Part shown: in pieces, positions 16,520-23,897 of the stretch
Layout of the letters: the number at the start of each line of letters is the position of its first letter
Numbering within the stretch: position 1 is the stretch's first letter
From: an uncultured Victivallales bacterium
Lineage (GTDB): Bacteria; Verrucomicrobiota; Lentisphaeria; Victivallales; UBA1829
NCBI GenBank assembly: GCA_944391115.1
Contig: CALXSJ010000030.1
Coordinates: forward strand, 1-34,611
Length of the DNA: 34,611 nucleotides
Direction: 5' to 3'
Notes under the pieces: model-generated
Seen by the model: the letters and a program-made list of their open reading frames with translations, nothing else
Databases searched by the model: none
What the model was told of the DNA's origin: nothing
Translations under genes and position numbers: made by a program

Positions 16520-17575
16520 TCACGGGATCACTCCTGCATTCTGCCTTCTCCGGTCAATCGAATATCCGGAAAAGCTCTGCAGCGGCAGCTCGCCGCAGGG
16601 TTCGCAGCCGCAGGAACGCCCGACCGAAAGGTAGGGCTGAAGCTCCTCCGGCTCCAGCTTGACAAGAATCTGTCCGCGGATTTTTTCCAGGATCAGTTCC
16701 GTCATTCTCCGCGCCAGCAGGGAAACCGGCTGAACCACAGTCGTAAGCGGAACCGCCAGATAAGGCGCATAGCAGTCGCCGTCATAACCGATCACGGCGC
16801 AATCGTCGGGGACACGGATCCCGTTCCGCATCAGCATGCCGATCAGATTCGCCGCATAATCGTCATTGTTGCAGACCATCGCCGTCAGGCGGTGCTTCCG
16901 GATCATCTCCAGCGTTTCCTCCATCCAGCGGGGATTCTGGAAGGCGTCAATCTCCCACTCCATGGAGTGCTTCAGTCCCGCCTCCCGGAACGCCTTGCGG
17001 TATCCCGCAACCTTTGCGACATTGTAACTGCGCAGAGAGGAAAAACATCCGATCCTCCGGTGTCCGTGGACCTGAATCAGGTGACGCATCGCCAGGAGCT
17101 GGCCGGCTTCAAGCCCCATCCGGATCTCGCCGTCCATGCCGTCAAAATGCAGAAGCGGGATCGGATAGCGGCTGTAACAGGAGTCAAGCTCTTTTTCGCA
17201 GTTGAAAAAGAGCATCCCCTCGACCTTCCGCACGGCCAGGTCATCCATCACGGCAAGCCGCTCCTCCGCCGTGGAGGCGACCCCGAACGCAACCTGATAC
17301 CCCTCCGCGCGCAGCGCGGCGCAGATGTCCGATGGCACTTCGCTGTAAACCAGCGGCATCCGCATCGGAATGACGATTCCGATCATGCCGGAACGCCCCC
17401 CGTTCAGAATGCGCCCCGCGACATTGGGCGTGTAGCCCAGTTCGCGGGAGGCCCGCAGAATCCGCTCCTGCGCGGCTTTCCCGACCTTGTGCAGTCCGGT
17501 CCCGTTGATAACATAGGAAGCTGTGCTGACCGCAACTCCGGCCCGTGCGGCCACATCTTTCAAGGTGACACTCAT
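16520..17575 (-). CDS. LacI-family transcriptional regulator
   Basis: 351 residues. The helix-turn-helix at about 3-50 ([20 protein letters not shown]) and hinge are followed by a periplasmic-binding-protein-like domain ([54 protein letters not shown]). The C-terminal tail contains a small cysteine cluster (SCGCEPCGE) near 329-337, of unknown meaning. It is the first gene of the pseudopilin-DUF4838-fucosidase operon, with 32 bp to the next start. LacI proteins in such positions sense a released sugar and repress the operon. Two CG-centred palindromes around its own promoter point to autoregulation. Confidence 0.93.
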   Translation of the reverse strand: MSVTLKDVAARAGVAVSTASYVINGTGLHKVGKAAQERILRASRELGYTPNVAGRILNGGRSGMIGIVIPMRMPLVYSEVPSDICAALRAEGYQVAFGVASTAEERLAVMDDLAVRKVEGMLFFNCEKELDSCYSRYPIPLLHFDGMDGEIRMGLEAGQLLAMRHLIQVHGHRRIGCFSSLRSYNVAKVAGYRKAFREAGLKHSMEWEIDAFQNPRWMEETLEMIRKHRLTAMVCNNDDYAANLIGMLMRNGIRVPDDCAVIGYDGDCYAPYLAVPLTTVVQPVSLLARRMTELILEKIRGQILVKLEPEELQPYLSVGRSCGCEPCGELPLQSFSGYSIDRRRQNAGVIP

Positions 17576-17598
17576 TGCATCCTTCTCCGCAGAAATTA

Positions 17599-17612
17599 GT
17601 GAAACGCTTCAC
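17599..17612. promoter_or_regulatory. LacI-type operator O2
   Basis: GTGAAACGCTTCAC has matching GTGAA/TTCAC arms around a central CG, the hallmark of LacI/CcpA-type operators. It lies 24-37 bp upstream of the lacI start and just after the predicted transcription start, a repressing position. Confidence 0.6.
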
Positions 17613-17626
17613 CAGACTCTTTTTCT

Positions 17627-17654
17627 ATTATATTCGGGAAAACGTTTTTGTCAA
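17627..17654 (-). promoter_or_regulatory. lacI-operon promoter with embedded operator O1
   Basis: On the minus strand TTGACA (17649-17654) and TATAAT (17627-17632) are perfect hexamers 16 bp apart. The spacer directly beside the -35 box contains the palindrome AAAACGTTTT (17639-17648), again CG-centred. Occupation of O1 and O2 would block RNA polymerase on both sides of the -10 box. Confidence 0.75.
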
Positions 17655-17770
17655 GTCCCGAATCCGAAAAAAACTGTAATTCATCAAAAAGGAGGGGGCA
17701 GCGATGGCAGGTCCGCGGACCGCGCCGGCATGCACCGGAGGGGATGGGACGGCGTGAAACAGCACAAGAT

Positions 17771-18118
17771 TCAGTCTGCAGGATTCGGGCTGTCTTCCGC
17801 TGGAAGGCTTTCCGAAGCGGAACGGTTCTCCCGCTCCAGCTCTTCGAGAATGATTTCCGCCGGAGTCAGATATTTTTTCCGGTTGTTGCACTCCTTGCAG
17901 CAGGGAACGATATTGCCCTTGACGGAACGCCCGCCGCGGGAAACGGGAACCACATGATCCATGCTCAGCTCGTCCGGCTTGAATTTTTTCCCGCAGTAAT
18001 GACAGATGCCCCGGTCAAGCAGACTGCGCCACCAGGCGCTCTTCCGAAGCTCCCGGGCCTTTTTCCTTTCCCTTGCGACATGGTCCGGGTCTTTGCGTAT
18101 CTCAATCCAGTCCGCCAT
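17771..18118 (-). CDS. HNH endonuclease
   Basis: 115 residues. A basic helical N-terminus (DHVARERKKARELRKSAWW) precedes a zinc-type HNH fold: CHYC at 39-42, SMDHVVPVSRGG near 52-63 with the catalytic H55, and CCKECNNRKK near 73-82. The acidic C-terminus is unstructured. Small HNH proteins of this form nick or cut DNA, and many bacterial housekeeping copies have no known role. It starts 2 bp after the UbiA stop with GGGAG 6 bases upstream, so it is the last gene of the tatD-ubiA-HNH unit. No phage genes are near, so it is unlikely to be a prophage packaging nuclease. Confidence 0.85.
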   Translation of the reverse strand: MADWIEIRKDPDHVARERKKARELRKSAWWRSLLDRGICHYCGKKFKPDELSMDHVVPVSRGGRSVKGNIVPCCKECNNRKKYLTPAEIILEELERENRSASESLPAEDSPNPAD

Positions 18119-18120
18119 GC

Positions 18121-19032
18121 TCAGCTCCCGTAAAATTTCCGCGACGCAAGAACGGCCAGGGGCAGACAGCAGACAACAACAATGCCGCAGACGGGACTCG
18201 CCGGAAGGATCAGCGCCCCCTGCAGAAGAATCAGACTGCGGATCAGGCTCCCGATCCGCTTCTGAACCGCGGCGGGTTCCAGCTTTTCCCCGAACTGCCG
18301 CCATGCCGCAGCGGCGGCAAGGATAAAAAGCAGAAGAAACGCACCGGATACCGGCTGCATCAGGGAAAACGTCATGCCGCCAGTCCATACGGCTCCGGCG
18401 CAGAGCGCCAGAAGCGCGCCGAGAAACATAGGCATCCTCCCCGGACGGCACGGCAGAAGATCGGTTTCACGCCGCGAAGCCAGTGTAATGCCGAAAATGA
18501 AAAGAAAATAGCCGCAGGCAAAGAGAATGCACAGCGTCATGCTCACCGGGGAGATTCCGGGAAGCGCGGCAATCACGCCGAGGCCGAAACTGAGTACGCG
18601 GCAGAGTGCCATCAATGCCGGACTCAGAAGACTGTGACTCCGTCCGCAGTAGTTGTAAAGGAGAATCGTGACAAGAAGTCCCATCATGCCGAAACAGGTG
18701 TACTGTCCGGCAATGGAGATCAGCTCCAGGGCAAGAAAGCAGAGCGCGACAGCGGCAATGGAAGCCGCCTTCAGGGAAATTTCCCCTGCGGGGAGCGGAC
18801 GGTCCGGACGTTCCTTCTCGTCAGTCTTCAGATCCGCAATGTCGTTGGTCAGAAGTCCGAAAGCATAGGCGCAGAGCGCGCCCGCGGCCAGAAATCCTGT
18901 TTTCTCCGGATGCACGGCTCCTCCCGCAAGCAGGAATCCGCAGACCGGATCCCAGGGGGCGGTAAACAGATTCGGAAGGCGCAGAAGACGCCCCCAGGCA
19001 AACATTTTTTCCGTAAAAGTCAGATCCTTCAT
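18121..19032 (-). CDS. UbiA-family integral-membrane prenyltransferase
   Basis: 303 residues with about eight or nine hydrophobic segments. The first Asp-rich motif is clear: NDIADLKTD (63-71, NDxxDxxxD), followed by the family's RPDRPLPAG (76-83). The second Asp motif of ubiquinone-type enzymes is not obvious. These enzymes transfer a polyprenyl group from its diphosphate to an aromatic or glycerol acceptor in the membrane. With no menA or quinone genes adjacent, the acceptor is unknown. The start overlaps the tatD stop by 4 bp (ATGA), with GGAGG 10 bases upstream; an in-frame ATG at 19095 lies inside tatD and is not preferred. Confidence 0.85.
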   Translation of the reverse strand: MKDLTFTEKMFAWGRLLRLPNLFTAPWDPVCGFLLAGGAVHPEKTGFLAAGALCAYAFGLLTNDIADLKTDEKERPDRPLPAGEISLKAASIAAVALCFLALELISIAGQYTCFGMMGLLVTILLYNYCGRSHSLLSPALMALCRVLSFGLGVIAALPGISPVSMTLCILFACGYFLFIFGITLASRRETDLLPCRPGRMPMFLGALLALCAGAVWTGGMTFSLMQPVSGAFLLLFILAAAAAWRQFGEKLEPAAVQKRIGSLIRSLILLQGALILPASPVCGIVVVCCLPLAVLASRKFYGS

Positions 19033-19823
19033 GATGCCGCATCCTCCGGCAGGTTGAAAAAGCGCCGTGCGTTCTCCGTGGTCCGCGCAGCGCACTGTTC
19101 CAGGGAAATCCCTTTGAGAAACGCCAGTTTCTCCGCGATCAGCGGAATGTACCGGGAATGGTTCGGCCTGCCGCGGAACGGAACCGGAGCCAGATAAGGC
19201 GCATCGGTTTCAAGAACCAGACGCTCCAGCGGAATGGAGGAAACCGTCCGGCGGATGTTCTCCGCCATTTTAAAGGTCAGCATTCCGCCGACGCCGAACA
19301 TTGCGCCGACGTCAAGGAACTTTTCCGCATACGCCTCCGTGCCTGCGAAACAATGCAGAAGATACCGTCCGCCAGCATGATGGAAATCCGCCAGCATCTC
19401 GAGGGAAATGTCATATGCCAGAGTCGATCCCTCCCTGTCGCGGCAGTGGATCAAAGCCGGAACGCCAAGCTCCAGAGCCAGGGAGAGAAAAGCGGCAAAG
19501 ACCTTCCGCTGAACCGTGCGGTCGGATGTGTCGTAATAAAAATCCAGACCGATCTCCCCGACGGCGGCAAACTTCTCCCGCGCGGCCAGCTCCCGGAAGA
19601 GTTCCATGCCTTCCGTCATGCCGTCCGCCTCGTGCGGATGCACGCCGGCGGCGAAAAAAACGCCCGGATTTTCCGCCGCAAGCTGCGAAGCCGTCAGCGA
19701 ATCGGCGTAATTTCCCGCGCAGAGAATCAGGGTCTTCACCCCGTCCTCCGCGGCTTCCGCACAATAACGTTTCATGTCCGGGATGAAGTCCCCTGCATGA
19801 AAATGAGTGTCTATGAAAACCAT
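19029..19823 (-). CDS. TatD-family metal-dependent DNase/hydrolase
   Basis: 264 residues, typical for TatD/YcfH. It starts MVFIDTHFH, with metal ligands in DTHFH, GEIGLDFYY, ALIHCRD and the ETDAPYLAP block, and ends with the TTENARRFF motif of the family. These TIM-barrel proteins act as 3'-5' nucleases or deacylases on D-amino-acid tRNA-like substrates. The chosen ATG begins directly at the conserved strand; in-frame upstream starts would add unrelated sequence. It is the first gene of an operon with ubiA and the HNH gene, and is divergent from thiD. Confidence 0.92.
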   Translation of the reverse strand: MVFIDTHFHAGDFIPDMKRYCAEAAEDGVKTLILCAGNYADSLTASQLAAENPGVFFAAGVHPHEADGMTEGMELFRELAAREKFAAVGEIGLDFYYDTSDRTVQRKVFAAFLSLALELGVPALIHCRDREGSTLAYDISLEMLADFHHAGGRYLLHCFAGTEAYAEKFLDVGAMFGVGGMLTFKMAENIRRTVSSIPLERLVLETDAPYLAPVPFRGRPNHSRYIPLIAEKLAFLKGISLEQCAARTTENARRFFNLPEDAAS

Positions 19824-19911
19824 ATCAGTCAACCTGGATGTCATGATCCGCCCGGAAAGCGGCGCTGCGGAAATGCCGCGGCGCATCGCCGGGGAAATGC
19901 AAATGCGGAAT

Positions 19912-19939
19912 AATATAGACGCTCAAGACTTTTCTTCAA
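19912..19939 (-). promoter_or_regulatory. Putative tatD-operon promoter
   Basis: On the minus strand TTGAAG (19934-19939) and TATATT (19912-19917) are spaced 16 bp, the same spacing as the two perfect promoters in this window. The tatD start lies about 80 nt beyond the expected transcription start. The remaining divergent region up to thiD is T-rich without other clear sites. Confidence 0.5.
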
Positions 19940-20133
19940 ACTGGAAAAAGAAAAGTAAAGTTTTTTTCCGTCAGAAAGTTGCGGAAAACCGGGCTTTTCC
20001 CGGCGCACTTCCCGCGCTTGCAGAACGGGGGCTGATTTTCTTTCGTTTTTTTTGCTTTCTCCCCTATGATTTTTCCGGAATGACTCTATCTTACCAACTG
20101 CGGCTTATTTTTTCAAGTCTTGCGGGAGCGGCA

Positions 20134-20988
20134 TTGAAAACCAGAAAACATCATCTTCTCCCGGCGGTCATGACGATTGCCGGAAGCGACAGCGGCGGCG
20201 GTGCGGGAATCCAGGCGGATCTGCGGACATTCGCATGGTTCCGCGTGTTCGGCACATGCGTGCCGACCGCTCTCACCGCGCAGAATCCGCATCGTGTCAC
20301 GGGGATCGAAGCGGTCCGCCCGCACTTCATCGAGCTTCAGATACGGACGGTCATGGAGGAAATCCCCGTCACAGCCGTAAAAACGGGCATGCTCTTTTCC
20401 CGTCCCGTCATTCTTGCGGCGGCACGGGCGCTTGCGGGCTTTCCGGGAGAAATTGTGGTGGATCCCGTCATGATCTCGACCAGCGGAAAAAAGCTTCTGC
20501 TCGATTCCGCGGCGGACGCGCTCCGGAAACACATTCTTCCCCTGGCGACCTGGATCACGCCGAATCTGCCCGAGGCGGAGGCGCTCGCCGGGAAAACAAT
20601 CACGACGCTCGACGACTGCAAACGCATTGCGGCATCCTTCGCCGAACGCTGGAACTGCTCCGTCATCATCAAAGGCGGACATGCCGACGACCGGAACGGC
20701 GCGGACGATCTTGTGTTTCACAACGGAGAATTCCGCCTGTTCCACTCGAAACGCGTTCCTGCGGGAAAAAATGCCGATCACGGAACCGGATGCACCTTCA
20801 GCGCGGCCCTGACCGCCCTCCTCGCGCGGAAAACGCCATGGGAGCAGGCCGTGCTCCGCGCCAAGGCATTTGTTGCGGCGTCTCTCGCCGAGTCCGCAAT
20901 GCTTTCCGATTCCGGGCTTTGCGCCATGTTCCCGCCGGAAATCCCGCTCGCGGAATATGAAAAGACAATCTCCTGCGGAAAGGCATAA
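20134..20988 (+). CDS. thiD: Hydroxymethylpyrimidine (phosphate) kinase
   Basis: 284 residues from a TTG start that has GGGAG 5 bases upstream; the next in-frame ATG (20170) would begin just before the first motif. The ribokinase-fold ThiD features are complete: MTIAGSDSGGGAGIQADLRT near 13-32, VVDPVMISTSG near 108-118, TPNLPEAEAL near 142-151, KGGH near 180-183 and DHGTGCTFSAAL near 215-226, with the anion-hole GTGC. It phosphorylates HMP and HMP-P in thiamine pyrophosphate synthesis in the cytoplasm. No other thiamine gene is adjacent. The amidase gene follows after 4 bp. Confidence 0.92.
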   Translation: MKTRKHHLLPAVMTIAGSDSGGGAGIQADLRTFAWFRVFGTCVPTALTAQNPHRVTGIEAVRPHFIELQIRTVMEEIPVTAVKTGMLFSRPVILAAARALAGFPGEIVVDPVMISTSGKKLLLDSAADALRKHILPLATWITPNLPEAEALAGKTITTLDDCKRIAASFAERWNCSVIIKGGHADDRNGADDLVFHNGEFRLFHSKRVPAGKNADHGTGCTFSAALTALLARKTPWEQAVLRAKAFVAASLAESAMLSDSGLCAMFPPEIPLAEYEKTISCGKA

Positions 20989-20992
20989 GATC

Positions 20993-22156
20993 ATGCCGAG
21001 AAGGATTGACCAGCACACCCCGTTCCGCGGCTCCGCACGGATCCGGCTCTTTCTTTTCCCAGCTCTTCTCTTCTTCTGCGCCCTCTCTCCTGCGGCGGAA
21101 AAGACCTATCAGCCGACCCAGGCGCAGCGCCGCCTGGCGGAACAGCAGCGGCTCCAGAATCAGCGGATCGCGGAAATCCGGCGTCAGAACGCGGAACGGA
21201 ACGCGGCAAAAGCGGCGGCGGCGCAGGCCGCTGAAAAACAAGTGAAAGCAGCAGCCGCGGCGGCTCCGAAACTCCGTTATACCTGGATCAACTCCCAACG
21301 ATATGTCCTGATTCGCGATATCGCAAGATTCTACAAGCTGTCCATGATCCGGACCAAAACCGGAGCCGTCCTGCGCGGATACCGGAAAATTGATCTTTTC
21401 TACAACAAGCGGGCGGCCTCCATTGACGGTATTGCCATCTGTTTCACGTTCGCGCCGCTCCTGCGCGGGGCAAACGGATATCTGCATGAAAAAGATCTGC
21501 TTCTTGTGCTGGATCCGGTTCTGCGCGGAAACGGACTCCCGAAATACCCGGTCCGGACCATCATGATCGATCCCGGGCACGGCGGCACGGACAAAGGCGC
21601 ACCCGGACGAAGCGGACTTCTGGAAAAGAATCTGAACCTCTCCATGGCGCTGAAACTCCGGACCGCGCTGCGGAAACTCGGATTTCAGGTCATCATGACC
21701 AGGGCGGCGGATTTGACACTCTCCCTCCAGGCACGCGCGGATCTCTGTGAAAAATTCCGTCCCGACCTCTTCATTTCCATTCACTGCAACGCCGCCGCGC
21801 AGAAAACGATCAACGGCATTGAGACATTTGCCATGACTCCGGCGGGATGCCCCTCCTCCAGCGATTCCAAACCCTCCAATGCGCGGGGCAGCGGAAATGC
21901 GTTTGACAAAAACAATTACCGTCTCGCCTATGAAATCCAGAAATGCCTGCTCAGAAATACAAAGGCCGAGGACCGGGGCGTCAAACACGCACGCTTTTTC
22001 GTGCTGCGCAACGCATCCTGCCCCGCAGTGCTGATTGAGACAGGCTTCATCTCCAACCAGCGTGAAGGTGCGCTCCTGAACCGCGCGGATTATCAGACAA
22101 AAGTCGTCAACGCCATTGTACGGGGAATTCTGAACTACCGGGCCCTCTGCCGGTAA
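20993..22156 (+). CDS. N-acetylmuramoyl-L-alanine amidase (Amidase_3)
   Basis: 387 residues. A signal segment (about 16-34) is followed by a basic, Gln/Ala-rich coiled coil (about 40-92), a small alpha/beta domain (about 95-175) resembling the copper-amine-oxidase-like or AMIN-type modules of such enzymes, then the catalytic zinc domain. The zinc and catalytic residues are visible: H196 in IDPGHGGTDKGA, E211 in LEKNLNLS, H264 in SIHCNA and E349 in LIETGFISN. It cleaves the stem peptide from MurNAc in peptidoglycan outside the cytoplasm, usually during cell separation. The ATG lies 4 bp after the thiD stop with GGAAAGG upstream; an in-frame ATG at 20957 inside thiD is less likely. Confidence 0.92.
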   Translation: MPRRIDQHTPFRGSARIRLFLFPALLFFCALSPAAEKTYQPTQAQRRLAEQQRLQNQRIAEIRRQNAERNAAKAAAAQAAEKQVKAAAAAAPKLRYTWINSQRYVLIRDIARFYKLSMIRTKTGAVLRGYRKIDLFYNKRAASIDGIAICFTFAPLLRGANGYLHEKDLLLVLDPVLRGNGLPKYPVRTIMIDPGHGGTDKGAPGRSGLLEKNLNLSMALKLRTALRKLGFQVIMTRAADLTLSLQARADLCEKFRPDLFISIHCNAAAQKTINGIETFAMTPAGCPSSSDSKPSNARGSGNAFDKNNYRLAYEIQKCLLRNTKAEDRGVKHARFFVLRNASCPAVLIETGFISNQREGALLNRADYQTKVVNAIVRGILNYRALCR

Positions 22157-22201
22157 GAAGTTTTTCTTTTCCATCCAAGCGATTCCGCCGTTTCCTCCAC
22201 A

Positions 22202-22242
22202 GTTTTCCGCGGGCGGCATCCTCCCATTCCGCCGCGGAAAAC
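22202..22242 (+). terminator. Strong hairpin after the amidase gene
   Basis: GTTTTCCGCGGGCGG (22202-22216) pairs with CCGCCGCGGAAAAC (22229-22242) over 14 bp with one bulged G and a 12-nt loop. It starts 46 bp after the stop codon. The T-run lies inside the stem rather than after it, so it may terminate in both directions or stabilise the mRNA end. Confidence 0.5.
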
Positions 22243-22327
22243 AGTTTGGGAAATCAATTATATGTGATTCGTTTCACAGCAAAATAAAAGAAGAAAAATA
22301 AATTGTTTTTTTATTCACAGAAAATGC

Positions 22328-22355
22328 TTGACATTCTCTTTTTTCGATGTATTAT
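22328..22355 (+). promoter_or_regulatory. Orphan promoter of the structured RNA candidate
   Basis: TTGACA (22328-22333) and TATTAT (22350-22355) are 16 bp apart. No open reading frame follows, and the predicted start (22361-22363) coincides with the first base of a closing stem, as expected for a small RNA gene. Confidence 0.6.
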
Positions 22356-22361
22356 AACCCC

Positions 22362-22523
22362 ATAACCTCTGTTCTCCACCCATTCGTGGGGACGCGGGCG
22401 ATCAAAGATGATTCAAACAGAAGCACAGTTTACTCCCTCTTCTGACTTCTGTCGGCATCCATCTCCTGCACCTGCCGGGGAGCCGGGGTTATTCGACACT
22501 GCCGCGTCACCCGCGCGGCAGTG
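22362..22523 (+). ncRNA. Rod-shaped small RNA candidate, possibly 6S RNA
   Basis: The ends of the proposed core pair exactly: ATAACC (22362-22367) with GGTTAT (22487-22492). Inside, CTCC (22374-22377) pairs with GGAG (22479-22482), GCGGG with CCTGC, GATG (22407-22410) with CATC (22456-22459) and ACAGAAG (22417-22423) with CTTCTGT (22446-22452), giving a long rod with internal loops. A perfect 10-bp hairpin (22497-22506 with 22514-22523) follows and could end the transcript. A promoter is positioned to start it at base 1. A rod with a central open region is the 6S RNA shape, but I see no diagnostic primary sequence, so the 6S label is a guess. A mobile or regulatory RNA is the alternative. Confidence 0.4.
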
Positions 22524-22551
22524 CATTTCCATCCGGTCATACGCGAAATGC
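22523..22551 (+). other. Additional hairpin downstream of the RNA candidate
   Basis: GCATTTC (22523-22529) pairs perfectly with GAAATGC (22545-22551) across a 15-nt loop. It shares its first base with the preceding 10-bp hairpin, so the two are either alternative or stacked. Confidence 0.4.
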
Positions 22552-22651
22552 GCCTGACCATCCGCCGCGGCTCTGCCCCCTCCCCTTTCCCGCAGGGATT
22601 CTTTTACCGTTCCGTCATCAGAAGCGAATGAGCCCCCTGTGCAGATCACGC

Positions 22652-22677
22652 GGGCAGGACTGACTGGAAAGCACGAA
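22652..22677. repeat. Partial dispersed repeat, copy C
   Basis: This 26-bp stretch (GGGCAGGACTGACTGG onward to CACGAA) is identical at 22 of 26 positions to 22843-22868 inside copy B and also resembles the middle of copy A in the uxaC leader. Confidence 0.5.
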
Positions 22678-22713
22678 TTATAATTTACAGAGCAAATTAT
22701 TTTTTTTATTACG

Positions 22714-22838
22714 GAAAAATGCGCAAGCATTTTTCGCGGGGTCAAGGGCCCTCCGGCCCTTGGCGCGGTCCAGCGGCGAAACGCTGGGCGTGCGAAGCAC
22801 GAAATCCCCCGCCTCCGGCGGCCGGCTTGCGCAACCGG
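22714..22838. other. Run of consecutive small hairpins
   Basis: Perfect stems follow one another: GAAAAATGC/GCATTTTTC with a GCAA loop (22714-22735), CAAGGGCC/GGCCCTTG with a CTCC loop (22743-22762), CCAGCG/CGCTGG (22770-22787), CGTGC/GCACG with a GAA loop (22789-22801), CCGCC/GGCGG (22809-22821) and CCGG/CCGG (22822-22838). No coding frame explains it. The spacing of 1-8 bases between stems suggests one folded RNA or a palindromic repeat cluster. Confidence 0.65.
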
Positions 22839-22915
22839 ACAGCGGCAGAACTGACAGGAACGCACGAAGCAATTCCGGGCGATGCGGTGCATCACGGGAT
22901 TAAACTGATTTTTTT
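22822..22915. repeat. Dispersed intergenic repeat, copy B
   Basis: A 94-bp segment matching copy A (4683-4776) at the same length, beginning CCGGCTTG and ending in seven Ts. Internal GATGC-GGT-GCATC forms a hairpin where copy A has CGATG/CATCG. Confidence 0.6.
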
Positions 22916-22920
22916 AAAAC

Positions 22921-22958
22921 GAAAAAACGGGAAAGTCCCGCGGGGGATTCTTTCCCGT
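22921..22958 (-). terminator. Intrinsic terminator of the TIM-barrel gene
   Basis: Read on the minus strand, ACGGGAAAG and CTTTCCCGT form a perfect 9-bp stem followed by a TTTTTTCGTTTT tail. It lies just beyond the stop codon of the 22980-23777 gene. Confidence 0.8.
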
Positions 22959-22979
22959 TCCATGTATCGTTCCGCAACC

Positions 22980-23777
22980 TTATTTGTTGCCTGCGGCAAG
23001 TCCGTTTTCGGTCATGAACTTATAGCTCATTTCAATGGCCTTGTACATCTCCGTGTCACAGTAGTCAAGTTCCACGACGATCGTCTCGACGGAGGCGGGC
23101 GCGCTTTCGACCAGCTTCCGGATCGGAAGGGTCCCGGTTCCGAGCGGCATCAGGTCGATCTTCATGTCAAGGAGCCCGTTGACCATTTCACCGCCGCCGG
23201 CTTTCTGCTTGCAGACGCCGTCCTTCATGTGCAGGAGGATGGTTCTGTCGGCAAAAATCCTGAGCATTTCAACCGGATCCTCCGTTCCCTTGTTCGTGGA
23301 CCAGAAGGAATCGATTTCAAACTTCACGTTCGGGCAGAGTTCCGCGAAAATCTCATATTTGAGCTTTCCGTCAATGCGTTCGAATTCCCAGTAGTGGTTG
23401 TGCTGGAAAAGCGTATAGCCGTTGCGGGCGAAAAATTCCTGCATTTTGCTGGTGGTCTCGGCGGTTCTCTTGATGGCGTCAAGATCCTTGAAGTCATCGG
23501 GACCGTATCCGCAGACAATGGTCTTGAGTCCGAGCGCATCGGCAAGCTCCATGCATTCGCCGAGGTTGTTGCCACGGGCCCAGGGGGAATGGGAGGAATA
23601 GATTTTCATGCCGAGGTCTTCGACGATTTTCTTCAGCTCGGATGGCCTCAGATTCCAGAATCCGGCGGGCTCGACACCCTTGTAGCCGATTTCCGCTACT
23701 TTCTTCAAGACTGCGACAAAATCATCCTTCGCATAGTCCCTCAGCGAATAAAGCTGAACTGACAACGGTTTGAGCAT
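22980..23777 (-). CDS. Xylose-isomerase-like TIM-barrel sugar isomerase/epimerase
   Basis: 265 residues of the AP-endonuclease-2/xylose isomerase-like fold. It opens LSVQLYSLRD and contains VEPAGF near 35-40, FQHNHYWEFE near 125-133, FEIDSFWS near 153-160, LLHMKD near 181-186, PLGTG at 211-215 and VVELDYC near 234-240, giving the usual acidic and His metal ligands. Members interconvert keto- and aldo-sugars or act on inositol-type substrates; the substrate here is not deducible. AAGGAG lies just before the ATG. It is divergent from an AraC regulator, with shared repeats in the intergenic region, so it is probably AraC-controlled and monocistronic, ending at a clear terminator. Confidence 0.85.
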   Translation of the reverse strand: MLKPLSVQLYSLRDYAKDDFVAVLKKVAEIGYKGVEPAGFWNLRPSELKKIVEDLGMKIYSSHSPWARGNNLGECMELADALGLKTIVCGYGPDDFKDLDAIKRTAETTSKMQEFFARNGYTLFQHNHYWEFERIDGKLKYEIFAELCPNVKFEIDSFWSTNKGTEDPVEMLRIFADRTILLHMKDGVCKQKAGGGEMVNGLLDMKIDLMPLGTGTLPIRKLVESAPASVETIVVELDYCDTEMYKAIEMSYKFMTENGLAAGNK

Positions 23778-23799
23778 GGTGAATACTCCTTGTTTTTTG

Positions 23800-23895
23800 T
23801 TGACTTTTATTTGACTAAAAGTATCCTGATGTATAAATTATATCATACTATCGCGGGGAAAACAATTGACGGAAAGTATTTTTTATTGACTTTTA
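23800..23895. promoter_or_regulatory. Symmetric repeats between the TIM-barrel and araC-type genes
   Basis: TTGACTTTTA occurs exactly at 23800-23809 and again at 23886-23895. The first copy is also half of a perfect inverted repeat, ACTTTTA (23803-23809) with TAAAAGT (23816-23822). One set lies just past the isomerase transcription start and the other just before the araC start codon, flanking the divergent promoter region as expected for AraC half-sites or a loop. Confidence 0.5.
23837..23865 (-). promoter_or_regulatory. Promoter of the TIM-barrel isomerase gene
   Basis: Minus-strand TTGTTT (23860-23865) and perfect TATAAT (23837-23842) are 17 bp apart. The start would be near 23830, giving a leader of about 50 nt that includes the inverted repeat at 23803-23822. 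Confidence 0.6.
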
Positions 23896-23897
23896 CT

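Noticed and set aside
18121-19823. TatD plus UbiA as part of an ebo-type (eboB-eboC) cluster
   Set aside because: Ebo operons also contain eboA, a dehydroquinate-synthase-like eboD and others, all missing here, and the TatD protein looks like a standard YcfH-type nuclease.
22362-22492. SRP RNA, tmRNA or RNase P RNA
   Set aside because: The GGAA/GNRA SRP loop motif, a tRNA-like end with encoded tag, and the conserved RNase P blocks are all absent.
22413-22895. A 160-codon minus-strand open frame across the structured region
   Set aside because: Its translation shows no family motif, it has low-complexity composition, and it covers the hairpins and repeats that better explain the sequence.
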